From: CAZXNF01 sp050741255
GTDB lineage: Bacteria; Pseudomonadota; Gammaproteobacteria; Burkholderiales; SG8-41
DNA length: 16,143 bases
NCBI GenBank assembly: GCA_050741255.1
Contig: JBOIEQ010000098.1
Coordinates: 1-16,143, forward strand
Direction: 5' to 3'
This document shows, in pieces, positions 7,041 to 13,521 of this stretch. How positions within the stretch are numbered: position 1 is the stretch's first letter; the number at the start of each line of letters is the position of its first letter. The position numbers and the translations under genes were made by a program. Under the pieces are notes generated by a model that worked only from the letters and a program-made list of their open reading frames with translations, was not told where the DNA came from and did not search any database.

Positions 7041-7093
7041 GGGGCATGCGTTAAACTAGCTGCGTGGAGACAGCAGGATACAAGGGGCATGCG
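7041..7093 (+). repeat. Paired 10-bp direct repeat GGGGCATGCG, candidate operator
   Basis: GGGGCATGCG occurs at 7041-7050 and again at 7084-7093, 43 bp apart start to start, which is close to four helical turns. The two copies bracket the weak -10 candidate at 7052-7057, upstream of the GGDEF-EAL gene. The core GCATGC is itself palindromic. This spacing would place two bound proteins on the same DNA face, so a regulator site is plausible but unproven. Confidence 0.4.
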
Positions 7094-7189
7094 CACGGGC
7101 ACGGGGCGACCGTGATCGAAGCTGCCGGTCGTTCGGGAGCGGTCCGGAGGCGTCTCCGGCGGGCTCGCGGCGGGCCGCTCGGACACGCC

Positions 7190-7195
7190 AGGGGG
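7190..7195 (+). promoter_or_regulatory. Ribosome binding site AGGGGG for the GGDEF-EAL gene
   Basis: AGGGGG at 7190-7195 is 5 nt from ATG 7201 but only 2 nt from the adjacent GTG 7198. The ATG is therefore the better start, one codon shorter than the maximal frame. Confidence 0.6.
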
Positions 7196-7200
7196 CTGTG

Positions 7201-9267
7201 ATGCGGCTGGGCCTGGGCGCAAAGTTCACGCTCATCGTGTTGACCATCCTGGCCGGCACCATGGCGGCCAACACGCTGTACTTTCTCGAAACGTCGACCC
7301 GCTTCCACGAACAGCAGGTGGTCGAACGCGGCCGCGCGCTCGGGGGGCTGATTTCGCTGGTCAGCCCGGAGGCGATGCTGGGCTTCGACTACCTCCTGCT
7401 CAACAAGTACACCCGCGAGGTGGCCTCGCAGCAGGACGTCGTGTATGCGGTGATCATGAACGCACAAGGCATGCCGATCAGTTCCTATGTGGATGACACC
7501 GATCCCCTGGTCAAGAAACGCTTCGGCGCATCGAAACCCAGCGACATCCGGAATCTGCTGCTGGCGCTTGACGGCCAGACCGAATTGATCCAGCTGGAGT
7601 TTCCGATCACCCACAACGAGGCCGTGCTGGGACGTTTTCTGGTGGGCATCAGCCGGCTGACGCTGCAGAACGAATTTCGCCGGCAACTGCTCATCCAGAT
7701 CCTGGTGTTGACCGCCCTGGTGCTGTTCCTCGGCGCGGCGATCCACATGGTGTTCCGCTTCAATGTGCTCTTCCCGATCCAGAAGCTGATCGCCGCTTCC
7801 CAGAAAGTCGGCCGCGGCCAGTACACGCTGGTGGAAGTGAAGTCCGCGGACGAGTTGGGCCTGCTGGCACGGGCCTTCAACGCCATGATCGAGGATATCC
7901 GGCAGGAGCAGGCCAACCTGCACCGCCAGGCCAACTTCGACATCCTGACGGGCCTCCCCAACCGGATGATGGCGCTGGACCGCATCAACCAGGAAATCAG
8001 CCGGGCACGGCGCGCCGGACAGCGGTTCGCCGTGTATTTCATCGATCTCGACAATTTCAAGAACGTCAACGACTCGCTGGGCCATGCGGTCGGCGATGAC
8101 CTGCTGGTGGCGACCGGTGCCCGTGTGCGGGCAGCTCTGCGGGACGCCGACACCGTCGCGCGCCTCGGCGGGGACGAGTTCCTGGTCCTGGCACCCGACA
8201 TCTCCAGCGTAGTGCAGGTGGAGGACCTGGCCGAACGCCTGATCAGGATCATCTCCGAGCCGCAGGATCTGAGCGGGCGCAAAGTGGTGGCCCGCTGCAG
8301 CATCGGCATCGCGCTGTACCCGGAAAACGGGGAAACAGTGGAAACGCTGATGGCGAACGCGGACAACGCCATGTACCAGGCGAAAGCGACGCGGGCCGGC
8401 TCCGCCATCTTCTTCACGGAGGAGATGAATACCCGGCTGCGCGAACGCATGCAGATGGAGCAGGACCTCAACCTGGCGGTGGAGCTGGGTCAGTTGTCGC
8501 TTCACTTCCAGCCCATTTACGATACAGCCGGTTGCCATCGCGGTGCCGAGGCGCTGTTGCGCTGGCATCACCCGGAGAGGGGCGCCATTCCGCCGGCGAT
8601 TTTCATTCCCGTGGCGGAAGCCACCGGACAGATCGTCGCGATCGGCGACTGGGTTCTGGAGCAGGCGTGCCGCAGCTGGCTGGCATGGAGCAGCGAGAGC
8701 ATCGAACCGGGATTCCTGGCGATCAACATTTCCCGGATCCAGTTCAAGCGGCAACTTTCACGGCGGCTCGCCGAACTGATGTCGACGTACAACATCCCGT
8801 CCCACGCGCTCGAGCTGGAAATCACGGAGAGCGTCCTGCTGGAGGACCATGACCAGGTGGACGAGGAGTTGAGCCGCTTGCGTGCCTCAGGCGTGACCCT
8901 GTCCCTGGATGACTTCGGTACCGGCTACTCCTCACTGAGCTATCTGAAGCGCTTCCGCTTCGACGTGCTGAAGATCGACCGCAGCTTCGTGTCCGGCCTG
9001 CCGGACGATCCGGATGATGTCTCGGTGGTCAAGGCCATCCTGGCCATGGCCAAGGGGCTGGACCTCAAGGTGGTCGCCGAAGGGGTCGAACGTCAGGACC
9101 AGTTGAGTTTCCTGAAGCAGCAGGGATGCGGCTTCGCGCAGGGCTATTTCCTTGCCAAACCCATGAATAATGAAGCATATTTGGGTTATATGAAGAATCG
9201 GCAAGCGGCAGTCGAGCCGCCACGGCTGTCGACGCGCAACGAGCGCACGAGCGGCAGTTCGAGTTGA
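7201..9267 (+). CDS. Membrane GGDEF-EAL c-di-GMP cyclase/phosphodiesterase with periplasmic sensor
   Basis: A 688-residue inner-membrane protein. TM1 is at about residues 8-28, then a periplasmic sensor of about 135 residues with a PAS/Cache-like pattern (VVYAVIMNAQGMPISSYVD, VLGRFLVGIS). TM2 is at about 164-186, HAMP at about 187-240, GGDEF at about 245-405 and EAL at about 415-665. The cyclase motif is exactly GGDEF (323-327), with an inhibitory-site RxxD at 314-317 five residues before it. The EAL domain keeps Glu450 (EAL), Asn509, Glu540/Glu543 (EITES), Asp570-Asp571 (DDFGTG), Lys591, Glu627 and Gln647. Both domains therefore look active, so it could make and break c-di-GMP under control of the sensor. 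The stop TGA overlaps a possible ATG of the binding-protein gene. Net direction of activity and ligand are unknown. Confidence 0.95.
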   Translation: MRLGLGAKFTLIVLTILAGTMAANTLYFLETSTRFHEQQVVERGRALGGLISLVSPEAMLGFDYLLLNKYTREVASQQDVVYAVIMNAQGMPISSYVDDTDPLVKKRFGASKPSDIRNLLLALDGQTELIQLEFPITHNEAVLGRFLVGISRLTLQNEFRRQLLIQILVLTALVLFLGAAIHMVFRFNVLFPIQKLIAASQKVGRGQYTLVEVKSADELGLLARAFNAMIEDIRQEQANLHRQANFDILTGLPNRMMALDRINQEISRARRAGQRFAVYFIDLDNFKNVNDSLGHAVGDDLLVATGARVRAALRDADTVARLGGDEFLVLAPDISSVVQVEDLAERLIRIISEPQDLSGRKVVARCSIGIALYPENGETVETLMANADNAMYQAKATRAGSAIFFTEEMNTRLRERMQMEQDLNLAVELGQLSLHFQPIYDTAGCHRGAEALLRWHHPERGAIPPAIFIPVAEATGQIVAIGDWVLEQACRSWLAWSSESIEPGFLAINISRIQFKRQLSRRLAELMSTYNIPSHALELEITESVLLEDHDQVDEELSRLRASGVTLSLDDFGTGYSSLSYLKRFRFDVLKIDRSFVSGLPDDPDDVSVVKAILAMAKGLDLKVVAEGVERQDQLSFLKQQGCGFAQGYFLAKPMNNEAYLGYMKNRQAAVEPPRLSTRNERTSGSSS

Positions 9268-9314
9268 TGCGCCGAATCCGCGTTTTTCGCGCTGCCATCG
9301 AAGGGACTGTCCGG

Positions 9315-10208
9315 ATGGGAATTCACTCTGTCGTGTACTGCAATCGACCATGGCGGCGCATGGTCGCGCTCCTGTGCCTGGTCGCAGCCGCCCTCGCGGC
9401 GCCCGCCACCCAAGCCGCGGAGGAGCCCCTCGTGATGGGGATTTTCCCGCGGAACAAGGCCACCGACACCGTGACGATGTACACCCCACTGGCGAGTTAT
9501 CTGAGCGAGCGGCTCGGACGCAAGGTGGTACTGGTCACCGCCAAGGATTTCGACGCCTTTTCGCAGGCGGTGACGGAACGCCGCTACGACATCGTGCATT
9601 ACAACCAGTACCACTACATCCATTCGGCGCAGTCCTATCGCGTTGTCGCGCACAACCAGGAATTCGGCAAAAGCGCCGTTGCGGGCGCGCTTTTCGTGCG
9701 CAAGGACAGCGGCATCACCGAGGTCTCCCAACTGCGCGGAAAAACCATCATCTTCGGCGGCGGCAAGGACGCGATGCTGAGCTATATCGCGCCCCGCTTC
9801 CTGCTGATGCAGGCGGGCCTGAAGGAGGGGGATTTCAAGTCGGAATTCGCCGTCACCCCGCCCAATGCGGCGCTCGTGCTCTATAACAAGCAGGCCGACG
9901 CCGCCGGTGGCGGGGATATCCTGATCGACCTGCCGGTCGTCAGGAAAGCCATCAACACTGACGAAATCAAAGTCCTGGCGGCCACGGAGCCGCTGCTGTT
10001 CCTGCCGTGGGCGGTGAAGCGCAGCATGCCGGCGAAGCTCGCCGACGCCATCCAGGCCACGCTGGTTGAACTCGGGAACAGCGACGAAGGCAGGGCGATC
10101 CTGAAGACGGCGATGACGACAGGCATCGGCAAAGCCGTCGACAAGGACTACGATCCCCATCGCAAGATGGTCACCGCGGTGTTCGGCAAAGAAGGCATCG
10201 CAAAATAG
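9315..10208 (+). CDS. PhnD-type periplasmic substrate-binding protein, no ABC partner
   Basis: A 297-residue periplasmic binding protein of the phosphate/phosphite/phosphonate (PhnD) family. The signal peptide has RPWRR, then VALLCLVAAALAAPATQA, with cleavage probably after residue 34. The fold is shown by LVMGIFPRNKATDTVTMYTPL, YLSERLGRKVVLVTAKDFD and AVTERRYDIVHYNQYHY. PhnD proteins usually hold the phosphonate group with a Ser/Thr-rich loop (STSG-like) after the FGG-type strand; here it reads FGGGKDAMLSY, so the ligand may differ. The ATG at 9315 has AAGGGA 8 nt upstream; ATG 9267, overlapping the GGDEF-EAL stop, is an alternative that adds 16 residues before the signal peptide. No ABC permease or ATPase is nearby. 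The setting suggests it senses a ligand for the GGDEF-EAL protein rather than feeding a transporter. Confidence 0.85.
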   Translation: MGIHSVVYCNRPWRRMVALLCLVAAALAAPATQAAEEPLVMGIFPRNKATDTVTMYTPLASYLSERLGRKVVLVTAKDFDAFSQAVTERRYDIVHYNQYHYIHSAQSYRVVAHNQEFGKSAVAGALFVRKDSGITEVSQLRGKTIIFGGGKDAMLSYIAPRFLLMQAGLKEGDFKSEFAVTPPNAALVLYNKQADAAGGGDILIDLPVVRKAINTDEIKVLAATEPLLFLPWAVKRSMPAKLADAIQATLVELGNSDEGRAILKTAMTTGIGKAVDKDYDPHRKMVTAVFGKEGIAK

Positions 10209-10223
10209 GTGGCCCACCGGGAC

Positions 10224-10808
10224 ATGGATCCAGCCAAGCCGCCGGACGGCGACAAGCGCATCGAGCGGATGCAGGAGGCGCGCTCAGGCGCAGCGCGGAG
10301 AAAAACGCTGGTCCTCGTCGGCTTGATGATCGGATTCGTGCTGTGGGCGCACCTCGCGTCCGGCGTCCGGGTGTTCCGCTCGGAAGTGGTGTCCGAACCT
10401 GGATGGGAGCAATTCCGGGCTGACTACCGGGTCAACCACTTCGGCGAAGACGGCCAGTTCGTCAGGGCCGTCCAGAACGGCTACAACCTGGTGTACTACA
10501 CGCCCCGCTATGCCTCGCGCTTCACCGGCAAGGCCGCCGGCGACCGTGAGAATGCCTGCGCCAGCTGCCACACCGCGGAGGATCTTGCCTATGCCTTCGT
10601 CAACTCGGATCGCGTCGATACCAAGACCGGCCTGCGGATGTCGTTCGAGGACCGCGTGCGGTGGTGCTATGCCAATTCGCTGGCGGGGTTCGTGCCGACG
10701 GTCTATGACCCCGCGGTGCGCGATATCCGCCTTCTCGCCCGCGCAGTGGCCCATTCCCTCCAACTCGGCGAAGGCGCGCTCCGGCGCAAGGACGGGGGCA
10801 AGGACTAG
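10224..10808 (+). CDS. Membrane-anchored monoheme cytochrome c, TsdA heme-1-like
   Basis: A c-type cytochrome with a short basic cytoplasmic N-terminus, one membrane anchor (TLVLVGLMIGFVLWAHLA) and a periplasmic domain. The single heme site is CASCH. It is followed 32 residues later by a cysteine in SFEDRVRWCYANSLAG, which resembles the motif around the distal heme-1 cysteine ligand of thiosulfate dehydrogenase TsdA. His/Cys heme ligation, as in TsdA and SoxA, is therefore predicted but not proven. The ATG at 10224 has AGGTGG 11 nt upstream; GTG 10209, directly after the previous stop, is an alternative adding 5 residues. It lies 3 nt before the diheme cytochrome gene. It probably exchanges electrons or substrate with that protein in the periplasm. 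The cytochrome call is firm; the substrate is unknown. Confidence 0.85.
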   Translation: MDPAKPPDGDKRIERMQEARSGAARRKTLVLVGLMIGFVLWAHLASGVRVFRSEVVSEPGWEQFRADYRVNHFGEDGQFVRAVQNGYNLVYYTPRYASRFTGKAAGDRENACASCHTAEDLAYAFVNSDRVDTKTGLRMSFEDRVRWCYANSLAGFVPTVYDPAVRDIRLLARAVAHSLQLGEGALRRKDGGKD

Positions 10809-10811
10809 GCC

Positions 10812-11906
10812 ATGTCGACGTCGGCTGTGAAACTCGCCAAAGTCGCCTTGCTCCTGCTGGCATCGGCGGGCCTTTATCTGCTGGCCGCGCACAAGCACGA
10901 GGAGCGGGAGTCCATCCGGCAGTCCGCGGTGGCGCTGACGCCCGGCTGCGTCGAGAAACTCGGCCGCTACGGGCTCGCGCCCGGCGAACACTACCAGTCG
11001 CCGTACGCGCTGCAGCGGACCGGTGCAACGGGCAGGGTCCGGGGCTACAGCGAGGACGACGTCCGCGCCATCCAGCGCGGCTGCAACATCATCGATGATA
11101 CGCAGGGACGACACGCGAAGGACGTGGGGCGCGAACGCTGGAACACGACCCGCTTCATCCGCGGCAGCCACGCCAGTTGCAACCAGTGTCACCAGGGCAT
11201 CGGCGACAAGCAGGACGCCGCCGGCAACCGCCTGAAGGGCTCGCTCAGCCTCGGCGCCTCGTGGGTGATGGCGGACATGTACGATCGTTTCACGGGTCTG
11301 CTGCTGCCGTACGAACTCCGGCAGATGCAGTGCTACATCAATTCCTCCAACGGCTACAAGCCGAACATCGCCGACGATGTCATCCGCGACGTCACCGCCT
11401 ACAGCCGCTTTTTGACCGCCGCGCTGGACCTCAGGATCGGCAACAACTACGAAGAGCAGGGCGTCGACGAGATTCCCGCGTCGGCCACGCCGAAGCAGGG
11501 TGACGACTACGTGCGCGGCGAGGCCCTGTACAAGATGAAATGCCAGACCTGCCATGGCCCGCAGGCCTTCGGTGTGGAGGCGAACGGACACCTGGTGGCG
11601 CCTGCCCTGGCCGGCGCCAACGCGTGGAACATGCAGTCGCGCAACTATTTCTACTACGTGTCGACGATCCTGCCCGGCTTCATCTGCCGCAACATGCCCC
11701 CGGGCGCGGAAAACACGCTGAGCAATCAAGAGTGCCGGGACATCGCCTACTACATCAGCAACCTGCCCCGTCCCGCGGGCGACCGTCAGGGCCCGCTGGT
11801 CGCCCTGCAGCAGCAGGCGCTGATGAAATTCATGCCGCCCCTGATGCGGCTGACGGAGTCGCCCAGGAAGAAAGAAGCGGCGCCGGCGCCGGCGTCCGCC
11901 CCATGA
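10812..11906 (+). CDS. Membrane-anchored diheme cytochrome c, TsdA-like
   Basis: A 364-residue periplasmic cytochrome tethered by an N-terminal helix (about residues 8-25). Two heme sites are visible: CNQCH at 123-127 and CQTCH at 244-248. The layout follows thiosulfate dehydrogenase TsdA. The first domain ends with ELRQMQCYINSSNGYKP, whose Cys174 lies where TsdA has its heme-1 ligand cysteine. The second begins DYVRGEALYKMKCQTCHG and ends NMPPGAENTLSNQE, both TsdA-like. Met295 is a possible heme-2 ligand. Cys46/Cys91 and Cys292/Cys308 are extra and could form disulfides. A roughly 95-residue N-terminal extension and a Pro/Ala tail are unlike short TsdA proteins. AAGGA lies 7 nt before the ATG. 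The stop overlaps the SulP start (ATGA). A thiosulfate/tetrathionate role is inferred from resemblance; another small sulfur compound or pure electron transfer is possible. Confidence 0.88.
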   Translation: MSTSAVKLAKVALLLLASAGLYLLAAHKHEERESIRQSAVALTPGCVEKLGRYGLAPGEHYQSPYALQRTGATGRVRGYSEDDVRAIQRGCNIIDDTQGRHAKDVGRERWNTTRFIRGSHASCNQCHQGIGDKQDAAGNRLKGSLSLGASWVMADMYDRFTGLLLPYELRQMQCYINSSNGYKPNIADDVIRDVTAYSRFLTAALDLRIGNNYEEQGVDEIPASATPKQGDDYVRGEALYKMKCQTCHGPQAFGVEANGHLVAPALAGANAWNMQSRNYFYYVSTILPGFICRNMPPGAENTLSNQECRDIAYYISNLPRPAGDRQGPLVALQQQALMKFMPPLMRLTESPRKKEAAPAPASAP

Positions 11907-13513
11907 AGGCCCTTGCGGAGGCGCTGAAATACAAGGCAGCCTTCCGGCAGCAGTGGCCCGAGACCTCAGGCAACCTGGTGATCGGCCTGACCCTGGCGCT
12001 GGTCACGCTCCCGCAGGCCGTCGCCTTCTCGGTGACCCTCGCGGGCGTTCCCCCCCATTTCGGCATCTACGCCGCCATCTGGGGGGTGCTGTTCTGCGCC
12101 ATGCTCAATCCCTCGCGGATCTTCCATGGCGGCCCGAACACCGCGATGTCCGCCAGCATCGGCGTCACGCTGCTGCCGGTGGCGCCGCCCTTTGGCGCCG
12201 AGTACATGGGCTACGCGCTGACGCTGGGTCTCATGGCGGGCATGATCCAGATGCTGTTCTACCTGATCCGTCCGCTGGGCCGGATGCTCGATCTCGTCAG
12301 CGAGCCGGTCATCAACGGCATGATCTGCGGCATCGGTTTCTTCCTGATCTTCAAGTCCCTCACCACTTTCGGCGGGCTGCCGCTCAATACCGAGGTCGAA
12401 TGGCCATTGTGGATCGCGTGGCAGTCCTTCCTCGCGGTGCTGGAGATCGGCAACCTGCACGCCATCCAGATCGGGCTGATCACGCTCATCACCTGCGTGA
12501 TCGTTCAGCAGTTCAACCGGCTGCGCAACTGGGCCATCCTCTTCGGCATTGCGGCCGGCACCCTGTACTCGGAATATCTGGACGCCACTCTGGGCGCGCA
12601 GAACACGCTGGTTGAAAAAATCGGCAACCTGTCCTCGATCAGCCTGGTGTCCCCCTCGCTGCCCCTGTTCAACCAGGAGTCCATGCCGGACGTCGTGGCG
12701 ATCGTCCCCGGCGCCATCACGCTCGCGCTGCTGGGCCTGTTCCAGACGGTGGCGGCGATGCGCCGCATGAGCCGCAAGGCCGGCGGGTTCACCGACAGCC
12801 GCAAGGCGATTTTTTCCGACGCCGTGAGCAACTGCCTGCTGCCCTTCCTCTCCTCCCTGCCTACCTGCGCGTCCTTCAACCGCATGTGGCTGGTGCACCG
12901 GCTCGGCAGCCACAGCCGGCTCGCGATCGTCAGCTCGGCGCTGTGGCTCCTGCTGCTGGTGCTGTTCCTCGCCAAGCTGATCGCCATCATCCCCATGCCC
13001 GCCATGGCCGCCATCATCATCTTGCTCGGGGCCAACATGGTGAACTGGGAGGACATCAAGCCCCACCTCAGCGACCGCCGCGAAGCGGTGGTGTTCACGG
13101 CGTCCTTTTTGTCGGTTCTCTTTCTTGATCTGTTCGGTGCCGTGATCGTCGGCTCCCTGCTCGCCATCGCCTATTCGAAGTGGGAGCAGGCGCACCCCAA
13201 CATCAACGTCCGCGGCAACGTGCTGAAGATCAGGGGCAACCTCTATTACGGTTCGCTGCCGGTGATCGAGGCGACCTACCATCGTGTGCTCGAACGCGAA
13301 GGCAGCGTGATCCTCGACTTTTCGGAGTGCTATTACATCGACAAGGAGGGCATCCGCTGGCTGGCGGCGGCGAAAGCGGCGCAGAAGGCCGCGTTTGCCG
13401 ATCGCCGCAAGGCCCAGGATCGTCGCGAGGGCGGGCGGCGTGCGGCGGAAGGCGCCGACCGCGCCGGCCAGCGGCGCGGCAGGCCGGACCGGAGAAAACG
13501 TTCGGAGTTTTGA
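11903..13513 (+). CDS. SulP-family anion transporter with short STAS domain
   Basis: A 536-residue inner-membrane SulP/SLC26-type transporter. Members move sulfate, bicarbonate or other anions. The N-terminal signature is present (GNLVIGLTLALVTLPQAVAF, GVPPHFGIYAAIWG, GGPNTAMSAS at about 77-86), followed by many hydrophobic segments up to about residue 425. A STAS domain covers about 432-497 (VRGNVLKIRGNLYYGSLPV, VILDFSECYYIDKEGI). It is short, with Lys481 at the loop position that is often Ser or Thr. The last 37 residues are strongly Arg-rich (DRRKAQDRREGGRR and similar) and probably cytoplasmic and disordered. ATG 11903 overlaps the cytochrome stop as ATGA with no Shine-Dalgarno, so translation is probably coupled. 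Its linkage to TsdA-like cytochromes hints at sulfate or another sulfur oxyanion, but the substrate cannot be read from sequence. Confidence 0.92.
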   Translation: MKALAEALKYKAAFRQQWPETSGNLVIGLTLALVTLPQAVAFSVTLAGVPPHFGIYAAIWGVLFCAMLNPSRIFHGGPNTAMSASIGVTLLPVAPPFGAEYMGYALTLGLMAGMIQMLFYLIRPLGRMLDLVSEPVINGMICGIGFFLIFKSLTTFGGLPLNTEVEWPLWIAWQSFLAVLEIGNLHAIQIGLITLITCVIVQQFNRLRNWAILFGIAAGTLYSEYLDATLGAQNTLVEKIGNLSSISLVSPSLPLFNQESMPDVVAIVPGAITLALLGLFQTVAAMRRMSRKAGGFTDSRKAIFSDAVSNCLLPFLSSLPTCASFNRMWLVHRLGSHSRLAIVSSALWLLLLVLFLAKLIAIIPMPAMAAIIILLGANMVNWEDIKPHLSDRREAVVFTASFLSVLFLDLFGAVIVGSLLAIAYSKWEQAHPNINVRGNVLKIRGNLYYGSLPVIEATYHRVLEREGSVILDFSECYYIDKEGIRWLAAAKAAQKAAFADRRKAQDRREGGRRAAEGADRAGQRRGRPDRRKRSEF

Positions 13514-13521
13514 GGCTTGCG

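Larger units (their letters stand above)
6851..7200. other. 350-bp divergent intergenic region (mutS / GGDEF-EAL unit)
   Basis: No convincing gene was found here. It must hold the promoters of both divergent units, but no consensus -35/-10 pair stands out. The best -10 candidate on the plus strand is TAAACT at 7052-7057, and on the minus strand TATGCT near 6951-6956; both are weak. Structured elements seen are a 7-bp inverted repeat CGCGATC/GATCGCG (6983-6989 and 7002-7008), a 10-bp direct repeat (7041-7050 and 7084-7093) and a short hairpin CCGGAG-GCGT-CTCCGG (7144-7159) in the presumed leader. Confidence 0.5.

Noticed and set aside
7051..8754. Minus-strand frame of 567 codons opposite the GGDEF-EAL gene
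   Set aside because: The opposite strand encodes an intact GGDEF-EAL protein; this frame has a His/Gln/Val-rich shadow composition and no domain.
9264..10208. PhnD-type gene as the first gene of a phosphonate ABC importer
   Set aside because: The following genes are cytochromes and a SulP transporter; there is no ATPase or permease nearby.
11966..13282. Minus-strand frame of 438 codons opposite SulP
   Set aside because: It is the mirror of a clear membrane transporter; hydrophobic codons read backwards give an Asp/Glu/Gln/His-rich nonsense protein.
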